Shown: positions 1-6,648 of the stretch, piece by piece
Numbering within the stretch: the stretch's first letter is position 1
How the letters are laid out: every line of letters begins with the position of its first letter
Assembly (NCBI GenBank): GCA_046756945.1
Contig: JBHHXI010000073.1
Span: 1-15,509 of the forward strand
Direction of reading: 5' to 3'
DNA: 15,509 bases
Origin: JACZQZ01 sp046756945
Lineage (GTDB): Bacteria; Pseudomonadota; Alphaproteobacteria; Rhodospirillales; 2-02-FULL-58-16
Translations under genes and position numbers: made by a program
Notes under the pieces: model-generated
The model's input: only the letters and a program-made list of their open reading frames with translations
Told to the model about the DNA's origin: nothing
The model's database searches: none

Positions 1-294
1 CTAGGGGGGTGTCCCCCCGGCCACGGTAGGCGGGGGACGCCCCCGCGGCCCCCGCGGGGACTAGGGGGGTGTCCCCCCGGCCACGGTAGGCGGGGGACGC
101 CCCCGCGGCCCCCGCGGGGACTAGGGGGGTGTCCCCCCGGCCACGGTAGGCGGGGGACGCCCCCGCGGCCCCCGCAGGGACTAGGGGGGTGTCCCCCCGG
201 CAACGATGGGCGGGGGACGCCCCCGCGGCCCCCGCGGGGACTAGGGGGGTGTCCCCCCGGCCACGGTAGGCGGGGGACGCCCCCGCGGCCCCCG
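1..294. repeat. 60-bp GC-rich tandem repeat array, about 4.9 copies
   Basis: Five head-to-tail copies of a 60-bp unit begin at 1, 61, 121, 181 and 241. The last copy matches up to about 294 and then diverges. Copies 1 and 2 are identical. Copy 3 differs at 176 (G to A), and copy 4 at 202, 206 and 208. Each unit can form three hairpins: GGGGGG/CCCCCC around TGT, GCGGGGG/CCCCCGC around ACG, and CCCCGCGG/CCGCGGGG around CCC. The last two share bases, so they compete. There are no unique spacers, so it is not CRISPR. Because the first base of the window is the first base of a unit, the array probably continues to the left. Its function is unknown; near-identity between copies suggests recent expansion or homogenisation. 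Confidence 0.97.
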
Positions 295-309
295 GGCGTG
301 AAGGCCGGC

Positions 310-331
310 GCCGGAAGAATGCCGGAAGAAT
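310..331. repeat. 11-bp direct repeat, two copies
   Basis: The 11-mer GCCGGAAGAAT occurs twice back to back, at 310-320 and 321-331, in the short gap between the 60-bp array and the fliL ribosome binding site. It may be a simple slippage duplication; no function is apparent. Confidence 0.6.
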
Positions 332-350
332 AGAGACGCAGGAGAACACA

Positions 351-1016
351 ATGGCCGACGACGACACCAAGGACGACACCCCCGAGGAAAGCGAAGGCAA
401 ACCGCCTGAGCCGGCCGAGGGTGACACGGGCGGCCCGGCAAGCGGCGAAACCGCCCCACGGGCCGAAGGCACCGACGGCACGGAGGCCGAAGGGGCCGAG
501 GGGGCCGAAGACGAACCCCCCGGGGACGCCGGTGACGAGGAATCCGAACCGGCCACGGGCATTCGCGCGATGCTGACCATCAACAAAAAGCTGATCATCA
601 TCGTCGCCGCGGCCCTGTTCCTGGTCGGCGGCGGGGTGGCGCTGGTCTTCACCGGCGCCCTGGATTCCCTGATCGGCGGCGGACAGAAGAGGGCAAGCAT
701 GGATTTGCCCGGCCCGCCGGTCCTTTACGAGTTCCCCGCGCTTCTGGTCGATTTGAAAACCGGACGCTGCCGTTCGCCGTTCATAAAACTGCGCGCCGTG
801 GCGCTGGTGTCCGAGCCGGACATGGACCGCCTGACCGAAGTGGAGGCGCAGGTCCTGGACGCCTTCCAGGGCTTCCTGCGCGATCACGAACGCCAGGACC
901 TGGTCGGCAAGGCGGGGACCGACAAGCTGCGCCAGGGCTTCCTGAGTATTCTCAACACCGCCCTGGCGCCCGCCCAGGCGCAGAACGTGCTGTTCCGGGA
1001 GATCCTGCTGCAGTAG
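351..1016 (+). CDS. fliL: Flagellar basal body-associated protein FliL
   Basis: FliL is a single-pass inner-membrane protein associated with the flagellar basal body and stators, where it supports torque generation. The 221-aa product has an acidic, Pro/Gly/Glu-rich N-terminal stretch (residues 1-70), one hydrophobic segment (about 81-103) and a periplasmic FliL domain (about 118-221). The domain shows the family features EFPALLVDL, a strand with IKLRAVAL, and the terminal VLFREILLQ, where the family typically ends in a VLFTEFVVQ-like strand. An AGGAG sequence at 340-344 sits 6 nt before the ATG. The N-terminal extension is longer than in enterobacterial FliL (about 150 aa). In many bacteria fliM follows fliL, but here a convergent prfB follows, so fliL is either last in its operon or alone. 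Any transcript arriving from the left must cross the repeat array. Identification is by motif and architecture. Confidence 0.85.
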   Translation: MADDDTKDDTPEESEGKPPEPAEGDTGGPASGETAPRAEGTDGTEAEGAEGAEDEPPGDAGDEESEPATGIRAMLTINKKLIIIVAAALFLVGGGVALVFTGALDSLIGGGQKRASMDLPGPPVLYEFPALLVDLKTGRCRSPFIKLRAVALVSEPDMDRLTEVEAQVLDAFQGFLRDHERQDLVGKAGTDKLRQGFLSILNTALAPAQAQNVLFREILLQ

Positions 1017-1051
1017 ATGCGCGCGTTCTGGAGGCTTAGCCGCCGCATATC

Positions 1052-1082
1052 GGGGAACCGGCATCGGCTCAGCCGGAACCCC
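1052..1082. terminator. Possible bidirectional hairpin between fliL and prfB
   Basis: GGGG-AA-CCGGC (1052-1062) pairs with GCCGG-AA-CCCC (1072-1082). The result is two stems separated by a symmetric AA/AA internal loop, closed by a 9-nt loop. The prfB stop codon (1069-1071) lies partly in that loop. It sits in the 52-bp gap between convergent genes, where a shared terminator would be expected. No U-tract follows on either strand, so it is not a canonical intrinsic terminator. Confidence 0.35.
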
Positions 1083-2197
1083 CGGACGCCGCCGTGCCGC
1101 CGGTGACGCGGGCCGCCAGGGCGGCGGCCATGAAGTCGTCCAGGTCGCCGTCGAGGACGGCCTGGGTGTTGCTGGTCTCGACGCCGGTGCGCAGGTCCTT
1201 GACCATCTGATAGGGCTGCAGGACGTAGGAACGGATCTGGTGGCCCCAGCCGATGTCGGTCCTCGCCTGGTGGCCGGCGCGGAGCTCGGCCTCGCGCTTC
1301 TGCAGCTCAACCTCATACAGCCGCGCCTTCAGCATGGCCATGGCGGCGGCCCGGTTCTTGTGCTGGGAGCGGTCGTTCTGGCACTGCACCACGATGCCGG
1401 TGGGAAGATGGGTCATGCGCACGGCGCTGTCGGTCTTGTTGATGTGCTGGCCGCCGGCGCCCGAGGCGCGGTAGGTGTCGACGCGCAGGTCCTTGTCCAG
1501 GATCTCGATCTCGATGGTCTCGTCGACCACGGGATAGGCCCACAGCGACGCGAAGCTGGTGTGGCGCCGGGCGCTGGAATCGAAGGGCGAGATGCGGACC
1601 AGCCGGTGCACGCCGCTTTCCGTCTTCAGCCAGCCGTACGCGTTATGCCCCGTCACCTTGAGGGTGGTCGACTTGACGCCCGCCTCCTCGCCGGGGCTCT
1701 CCTCCAGCCACGCCACCTCGTAGCCGCGCCGCTCGGCCCAGCGGGTGTACATGCGGACCAGCATCTCGGCCCAATCCTGGGCCTCGGTGCCGCCGGCCCC
1801 GGCGTGGATCTCGAGAAAACAGTCGTTGGCGTCGGCCTCGCCCGATAGCAGGGTCTGCACCTCCGCCTGGGCGGCTTTCCTGCGCAACGCGGCCAACGCC
1901 GCCTCGGCCTCGCCGACCACGTCGGTGTCGCCCTCCGCCTCGCCCAGTTCCACGAGCTCCATGTTGTCGGCCAGTTCGCGCGCCAGGGTGTCGATGGCGC
2001 CGAGGCTGTTTTCCAGGCGCGTGCGTTCGCGCATCAGGGCCTGCGCCCGGGTGGAATCGTCCCACAGCTTCGGGTCCTCGGCCCTGGCGTTCAGCTCCTG
2101 GAGGCGGCGGGCGGTGGCGTCGTAGTCAAAGGTGCCTCCTCAGCAGCTCCAGGATCTGCTTGATCTCTTCGGCGATGGTTTCGATTTCCGCGCGCAT
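1069..2197 (-). CDS. prfB: Peptide chain release factor 2 (with programmed +1 frameshift)
   Basis: RF2 recognises UGA and UAA in the ribosomal A site and triggers peptide release. The reading frame is in two parts. The first is 23 codons from the ATG at 2197 (MRAEIETIAEEIK...) and ends at an in-frame TGA (2128-2126). The second resumes in the +1 frame at GAC (2127-2125) and runs to the TGA at 1071-1069. The joined product is 375 aa, close to the roughly 365 aa of the E. coli protein. The anticodon-like SPF tripeptide is at residues 203-205 and the catalytic GGQ at 248-250. Ala244 stands at the site equivalent to E. coli residue 246, where K-12 has Thr and most bacteria have Ala. GGAG lies 9 nt before the ATG. 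prfB follows mrcA on the same strand after 86 bp and may be cotranscribed. An annotation that ignores the frameshift would start near 2034 and lose about 54 residues. Conserved codon sense on both sides of the shift argues against a sequencing error. Confidence 0.96.
2125..2140 (-). promoter_or_regulatory. prfB programmed +1 frameshift signal
   Basis: On the minus strand the sequence reads AGG AGG CAC CTT TGA C. This is an internal Shine-Dalgarno-like AGGAGG (2140-2135), a 3-nt spacer, the slippery CTT codon and the poorly terminated UGA followed by C. The CTTTGAC core is identical to the E. coli prfB site, and the SD-to-stop spacing is also the same. When RF2 is scarce the ribosome pauses at UGA, slips from CUU to UUU and continues at GAC, so RF2 regulates its own synthesis. 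Confidence 0.95.
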
Positions 2198-2240
2198 GGG
2201 TGCGGTCTCCGTGGGTAAGGCCGGGCCGGGGACGAGGGTC

Positions 2241-2257
2241 TCCGGGTTTTACCCGGA
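2241..2257. other. Perfect hairpin between mrcA and prfB
   Basis: TCCGGGT (2241-2247) and ACCCGGA (2251-2257) form a perfect 7-bp stem with a 3-nt loop, 26 nt past the mrcA stop and 44 nt before the prfB start. No U-run follows on the minus strand. It could reduce readthrough, act as a processing site or stabilise mRNA ends between the two genes. Confidence 0.4.
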
Positions 2258-2283
2258 ATGGCCGCGCCGGCACAAGACGGTGG

Positions 2284-4737
2284 TCAGTACAGCCCGCCGG
2301 TGCCGGTGGTCCGCGGACCGACGCTGACGCCTTCCAGGATCTCGGGCGTTCCCGTGGGCACCGTGCCCGGCTTGAAGGCTTCGAGGATGACGCCGCGATC
2401 CCCGGACCGGGCCAGGCGCCCGGTGAGCCCGTTGACCCGCACCAGGCGTATGCCCGGCGGGATGCGGAAGGGAATGGCCGGCTTCCCCGCGAGCGCCGCG
2501 GCCATGAAATCGCGGAAGATGGGGCCGGCGACGGATGCGCCCTGCTCGCGGCGGCCCAGGGTGCGGGGCCGGTCGAAGCCGGCGAACACGCCCACCGCCA
2601 GATCGGGCGAGAAGCCGATGAACCAGGTGTCGACGCTGTCGTTCGTGGTCCCGGTCTTGCCCGCCAGCGGCTTGCCGACCGCGTTGACGCGCCTGCCGGT
2701 GCCGCGCACGACGACGCCGCGAAGCATGGACACCACCTGATAGGCGCTGGCGGGATCGGTTACGGGCTCGCGGGTGTCGGGCACGACCGGCACCGGCTGG
2801 CGGGTCCAGGCATCGGCGCGGCATTCGGCGCAGGCGCGCGTGTCGTGGCGGAATACGGTGCGCCCATGGCGATCCTGGATGCGGTCGATCACGCTCGGCG
2901 TGATCCGCTTGCCGCCGTTGACCAGCATGGCGTAAGCGGTGGTCAGCCTGAGCAACGTCGTCTCCTGGGCGCCGAGCGCCATGGCCAGCCGCCTCGGCAT
3001 CAGGTCGACGACGCCCAGCCGTTCGGCGTATTCGGCGACCATGTCGATGCCGATGGTCTGGGCCAGGCGCACGGTCATCAGGTTACGGGACTTCTCTATC
3101 CCCAGGCGCATGGTGCTGGGTCCGTAGAACCTCTTGGTGTAGTTGGCGGGGCGCCATTTGGGCAGCCCCGGTCCCTGGTCGATGACGAAGGGCGCGTCCA
3201 GGATCAGGGTGGATGGCGTGAACCCGTAGTCCAGCGCCGCCAGATAGACGATGGGCTTGAAGGCCGAGCCCGGTTGGCGCATGGCCTGGGTGACCCGGTT
3301 GAATTCGCTCGCCGCGAAAGAGTACCCGCCGACCATGGCCAGCACCCGTCCCGTGTGGGGGTCCAGCGCCACCAGCGCGCCGTTGATCTCCGGGATCTGG
3401 CGCAGGCTGAAGGACGGGCGGGTCGGGGCGCCGCTCCCGGCATCGCCGGCATCGCCGGCGTCGGCGGCGGCGGCTTTCGGCTCCAGCGGCGCCACCGCAA
3501 CCACGTCGCCGGGCGCCAGCACGTCCGCCGGGCGGCGCACCTTCGGCCCCAGCCGTTGCTCCTTTTTCCAAGGCCGCGCCCACGTCAGTTCCGCCAACGG
3601 GATGCGGCCGCGGGTTTCATCGGCGAAGCCGATGTCGGCCCCGGCCTTGTCGAGGCCCAGCACCACCGCCATCCGCCATTCGCCGATCCCCGGCGGCGCC
3701 TGCAACCGGGCCAGCTTTTCCGCCCACGCAACGTCCTCCTCGGCGCTGTCTTCGAACCGGGTGATCGGCCCGCGCCAGCCGTGACGCCGGTCGTAGGCCT
3801 CAAGCCCCTGGCGCAGCACCCGGGCGGCGATGGCCTGAAGCCCGGGATCCAGGGTCGTGCGCACCGACAGTCCGCCCTTGTACAGTTGGGTCTCGCCATA
3901 GCGGCCGAGGAGTTCCCGGCGCACCTCCTCGGCGAAATACTCGGCGTCGACGAATTTGATCTCGGAGCGCCGGCGCACGACCATCGGCTCGGCCTTGGCC
4001 CGAGTCGCCTCGTCGACGGTGATGGACAGGTCCGCCAACATGCGCCCGATGACCCAGTCCCGGCGCGCCTTGGCCGCTTCGGGGTAGAGAAGCGGATTGT
4101 AATTGTTAGGCGCCTTGGGCAGGGCGGCGAGGAAGGCGGCCTCGGCGACGGACAATTCATCCAGGGACTTGTTGAAATAGTTCAGCGCCGCCGCCGCCAC
4201 GCCGTAGGAGCCGAAGCCCAGGTAGATCTGGTTGAGGTAGAGTTCCAGGATCCGGTCCTTGGAAATGGCGCGTTCGATGCGGAACGCCAGGATCGCCTCC
4301 TTGATCTTGCGATCCCAGGACACCTCGTTGCTCAACAGGAAATTCTTGGCCACCTGTTGGGTGATGGTGGAGGCGCCGACGGGGCGGCGCTGGTGGCCGA
4401 TGTTCTTGACGTTGGTCAGCACCGCCCGCAAGACGCCGATGACGTCGATGCCGGGGTGGTAATAGAAATTCTTGTCCTCGGCGGCGAGGAACGCCTGCAC
4501 CACCCGCCGCGGCATGGCCTTGACCGGCACGAAGACACGCTTTTCGATGGCGTACTCGGCCAGCAGCTGCCCGTCGCCGGCGTGCACACGGGTCATCACC
4601 GGTGGCTGGTAATCGGCAAGCTGACTGTAATCCGGGAGGTCGCGTCCGAAGTGCTGGAACACGAAAAGCGCCCCGCCCGCGCCGAGGAAGGCGACAATCA
4701 CCAAAATGCCAAGAACGGTGGCGGCAATTCTTACCAT
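2284..4737 (-). CDS. mrcA: Penicillin-binding protein 1A (bifunctional transglycosylase/transpeptidase)
   Basis: A class A PBP polymerises lipid II into glycan strands and cross-links the stem peptides at the outer face of the inner membrane. The 817-aa product has an N-terminal membrane anchor (about 5-27). The GT51 glycosyltransferase domain (about 50-230) carries EDKNFYYHPG with catalytic Glu87, GASTITQQ (121-128), RKIKEAILA and ELYLNQIYLG. An OB-type linker region (about 320-440) follows, then the transpeptidase with nucleophile Ser491 in GSAFKP (SxxK), SRN (550-552) and KTGTT (694-698). All catalytic motifs are intact. A short Asp-Ala-Gly repeat (about 426-434), encoded by 9-bp repeats, interrupts the linker. 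The 263 bp between this gene and amiC contain an A/T-richer patch near 4875-4910 that may hold a promoter, but I could not define hexamers; there is no strong SD before the start. Same strand and order as amiC and prfB. Confidence 0.95.
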   Translation of the reverse strand: MVRIAATVLGILVIVAFLGAGGALFVFQHFGRDLPDYSQLADYQPPVMTRVHAGDGQLLAEYAIEKRVFVPVKAMPRRVVQAFLAAEDKNFYYHPGIDVIGVLRAVLTNVKNIGHQRRPVGASTITQQVAKNFLLSNEVSWDRKIKEAILAFRIERAISKDRILELYLNQIYLGFGSYGVAAAALNYFNKSLDELSVAEAAFLAALPKAPNNYNPLLYPEAAKARRDWVIGRMLADLSITVDEATRAKAEPMVVRRRSEIKFVDAEYFAEEVRRELLGRYGETQLYKGGLSVRTTLDPGLQAIAARVLRQGLEAYDRRHGWRGPITRFEDSAEEDVAWAEKLARLQAPPGIGEWRMAVVLGLDKAGADIGFADETRGRIPLAELTWARPWKKEQRLGPKVRRPADVLAPGDVVAVAPLEPKAAAADAGDAGDAGSGAPTRPSFSLRQIPEINGALVALDPHTGRVLAMVGGYSFAASEFNRVTQAMRQPGSAFKPIVYLAALDYGFTPSTLILDAPFVIDQGPGLPKWRPANYTKRFYGPSTMRLGIEKSRNLMTVRLAQTIGIDMVAEYAERLGVVDLMPRRLAMALGAQETTLLRLTTAYAMLVNGGKRITPSVIDRIQDRHGRTVFRHDTRACAECRADAWTRQPVPVVPDTREPVTDPASAYQVVSMLRGVVVRGTGRRVNAVGKPLAGKTGTTNDSVDTWFIGFSPDLAVGVFAGFDRPRTLGRREQGASVAGPIFRDFMAAALAGKPAIPFRIPPGIRLVRVNGLTGRLARSGDRGVILEAFKPGTVPTGTPEILEGVSVGPRTTGTGGLY

Positions 4738-5000
4738 GCGACACTCAACGTGGGGTCATCGGGCCGTCGCCAAGGGGCCTTCTTCCTGGCGCCGGGTCCG
4801 GGAAAGCCGGTGTGGCGGCCGCGGCCCCGGCGGTGCGTATGCGCACCACGGCGGAACGCCTGGTCCGTGCGAATCATAACCTAAGCGGACTATTAAGATA
4901 TCGGATCGGGATACCCTCGAAATGTGGCCGAGTTATGGCCGTGTCGGTCAAAGTTTCACGGGCCCGGACAGGCCGTTTTCCGCCATTTTAAGGCGGTGCC

Positions 5001-6269
5001 CTATTTTCGCGTCGCCTCCTCCACGCGGGCAAAATATCCGTCCACCGCGCGGACCACGGCGGCGGCCAGCTTGGCACGGTATTTCCTGCTCCTGAGGGCC
5101 TTTTCTTCCTCGCGGTTGGACAGGAATCCGACCTCCAGAAGGACCGATGGAACATCGGGCGCCTTGAGCACGGCAAAGCCGGCAAACCGGTGGGAACGGC
5201 GCAGAACACTCGCTTTCTTGCGCCTCAGTTCCTTGATCAACAGGGAGGCGAAGCGGACCGATTCGTTCATCGATTCGCGCTGCGCCAGGTCGATAAGGAT
5301 GTTGGTCACCTCCGGCGTCTCGCCGGTGAGGTCGATGCCGGCGATGAGATCGGCCTTGTTCTCTTTCTCCGCCAGGGCGGCCGCCTCCTTGTCGGAGGCC
5401 CGCTCCGAAAGGGTATAGACCGAAAGACCGCGCACCCTGCGGTTCTTGATGGCGTCCGCGTGTATGGATATGAACAGCCGGGCGCCGGCGTCGCGGCCCT
5501 TGGCGACACGGTCGCGCAGACGCAGGAAGATATCGCGCTCGCGGGTCAGCACGACGCGGAACCGCCCGGTGCGTTCCAACTGGGCCTTCATTTCGCGGGC
5601 CACGGAGAGGGTCACGTGCTTCTCGTAGATGCCGCCGACGCTGGTGGTGCCCGGATCGACGCCGCCGTGGCCCGGGTCGATGACGATGACCGGCTTCGAT
5701 GCGCCGCGCCGGGGCTTGCGCAGGGGCAGCGACGACACCGCCGTCTTCGACGTGCCCAAACCGGGACGCGGGCGGCCGGGCACGGGTTTTCCGGACGCGG
5801 CCCGGGCGTCCGGCAGCCCGGCGCGCTTGAGAAACGCCGCGCGGCTCGTCGGCACCAGGTCCAGGACCAGGCGGTAGGGGTGGGCGCCCAGGGGCACCAG
5901 CATGAACGCCTTGTCCACGGCCGCGGGTCCGTTGATATCCAGCACCACGCGCGAGACGCCCGGCTTGAACAGGCCGTAGCGGAGTTTCGCCAACAGTCCC
6001 TTCCCCTTGGGCAGGGGCCGCACCGGCAGGCGCCATCCCACCGCCGGCAGGTCGATAACCACCCGGTAGGGGTCGGCCAGCGTGAATACGCGAAATTCGA
6101 CGCTATTGCTCAGTTCAAGGACGACGCGGGTGGTCTTCGCATTTTCGCCGACGCGAAGGTCGGTGACGACGGTTTGCCCCGCCGCCGCGGGCCGCGGGCC
6201 CGCCCCGATTGAGAGCACCGCCGCCAGGGCCAGGAAGGCCAAACGCAAGACTGGACCATTACGCCACAT
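5001..6269 (-). CDS. amiC: N-acetylmuramoyl-L-alanine amidase with AMIN domain (AmiC type)
   Basis: A periplasmic zinc amidase that cleaves the bond between MurNAc and L-Ala of the stem peptide, needed for septal peptidoglycan splitting and daughter-cell separation. The 422-aa product has a signal peptide (about 1-30, ending PAAA), a peptidoglycan-binding AMIN domain (about 33-140), a Pro/Arg/Lys-rich linker (about 145-192) and an Amidase_3 domain (193-415). Visible metal ligands and catalytic residues are His201 in DPGHGG, Glu216, His270 in SIHADA and Glu379 in LLEVGFLSN. The spacing matches the E. coli AmiA/B/C family. The gene is divergent from rne and upstream of mrcA, so peptidoglycan synthesis and hydrolysis genes are side by side. 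The start is the ATG at 6269, with only a weak ribosome binding site. In E. coli such amidases need EnvC/NlpD activators; none is encoded here. Confidence 0.93.
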   Translation of the reverse strand: MWRNGPVLRLAFLALAAVLSIGAGPRPAAAGQTVVTDLRVGENAKTTRVVLELSNSVEFRVFTLADPYRVVIDLPAVGWRLPVRPLPKGKGLLAKLRYGLFKPGVSRVVLDINGPAAVDKAFMLVPLGAHPYRLVLDLVPTSRAAFLKRAGLPDARAASGKPVPGRPRPGLGTSKTAVSSLPLRKPRRGASKPVIVIDPGHGGVDPGTTSVGGIYEKHVTLSVAREMKAQLERTGRFRVVLTRERDIFLRLRDRVAKGRDAGARLFISIHADAIKNRRVRGLSVYTLSERASDKEAAALAEKENKADLIAGIDLTGETPEVTNILIDLAQRESMNESVRFASLLIKELRRKKASVLRRSHRFAGFAVLKAPDVPSVLLEVGFLSNREEEKALRSRKYRAKLAAAVVRAVDGYFARVEEATRK

Positions 6270-6297
6270 GGAGCGTTTTCCCGCCGTAGGACTTCGC

Positions 6298-6327
6298 GAT
6301 ATATCCGTATTCCCGGGCGTACTTCAA
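6298..6327 (-). promoter_or_regulatory. Candidate amiC promoter
   Basis: On the minus strand TTGAAG (6327-6322) and TATATC (6303-6298) are 18 bp apart, about 30 bp upstream of the amiC start. An overlapping alternative -35, TTGACG, lies at 6333-6328. Matches to the sigma70 consensus are moderate and the choice between them is uncertain. Confidence 0.35.
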
Positions 6328-6393
6328 CGTCAACCCGCCTTCCGCGCGCAGCCGGCAACGGTCTGTGCGCCGCGGCCGAGGGGAGATGAGCTA

Positions 6394-6422
6394 TTGTCGA
6401 ACCAAATTCCTACCGTTATGTT
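6394..6422 (+). promoter_or_regulatory. Candidate rne promoter
   Basis: TTGTCG (6394-6399) and TATGTT (6417-6422) are separated by 17 bp, in a markedly A/T-richer island within very GC-rich sequence. This would start transcription near 6429 and give a leader of about 220 nt before the rne ATG. Confidence 0.55.
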
Positions 6423-6428
6423 AACGGT
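6412..6428. promoter_or_regulatory. Perfect dyad over the rne -10 element
   Basis: ACCGTTA (6412-6418), TGT, then TAACGGT (6422-6428) make a perfect 7-bp inverted repeat centred on the proposed -10. Its position would let a dimeric DNA-binding protein block RNA polymerase. I do not recognise the motif as that of a named regulator. Confidence 0.45.
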
Positions 6429-6648
6429 TAGCGGCACTTAAACCGGCCAGTCATGGCCCGGCCGCCCCGAGATATCCGAGGATTTCCCATGCCGGACAGG
6501 GCAGCGCGACCGAATCCCGACGTGACCCCGCCGATTCGTGCGAACGGAGGGTTCATCGCAGGCGCCGCCGGCGTTTCAAGCATACGTATCCGCTGCACCC
6601 GACGCCAGGTGGCGAGGGCGGCGGCGGGATACTGGAGTGACGAAGTTA

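Larger units (their letters stand above)
6270..6648. other. Divergent intergenic region between amiC and rne
   Basis: This 379-bp gap contains no convincing gene. It holds a weak candidate amiC promoter (minus strand, 6298-6327), a better rne promoter (6394-6422) with an overlapping dyad, and an rne 5' leader of roughly 220 nt if that promoter is used. The leader contains short GC hairpins, for example CGCC-GCC-GGCG followed by TTT near 6563. Long leaders are known for rne in enterobacteria, where RNase E cleaves its own 5' UTR to autoregulate. Whether this leader does the same cannot be told from sequence. Confidence 0.6.

Noticed and set aside
1..294. CRISPR array
   Set aside because: The units are contiguous, with no unique spacers between repeats, and there are no cas genes nearby.
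2126..2128. Inactivating stop or sequencing error in prfB
   Set aside because: The complete recoding signal surrounds the stop, and RF2 sequence continues in the +1 frame, so this is programmed frameshifting.
2200..4884. Long plus-strand open frame (894 codons) over mrcA
   Set aside because: It is antisense to PBP1A, which has every catalytic motif. The frame is open only because GC-rich codons leave few stops on the opposite strand, and its translation has no recognisable domain.
5190..6212. Plus-strand open frame over amiC
   Set aside because: It is antisense to the complete amidase with all zinc ligands; no ribosome binding site or family match seen.
6538..6648. 37-codon N-terminal extension of RNase E
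   Set aside because: The extension has no RNase E character. The ATG at 6649 gives the family N-terminus MATKRMLIDA and has a GGAG upstream.
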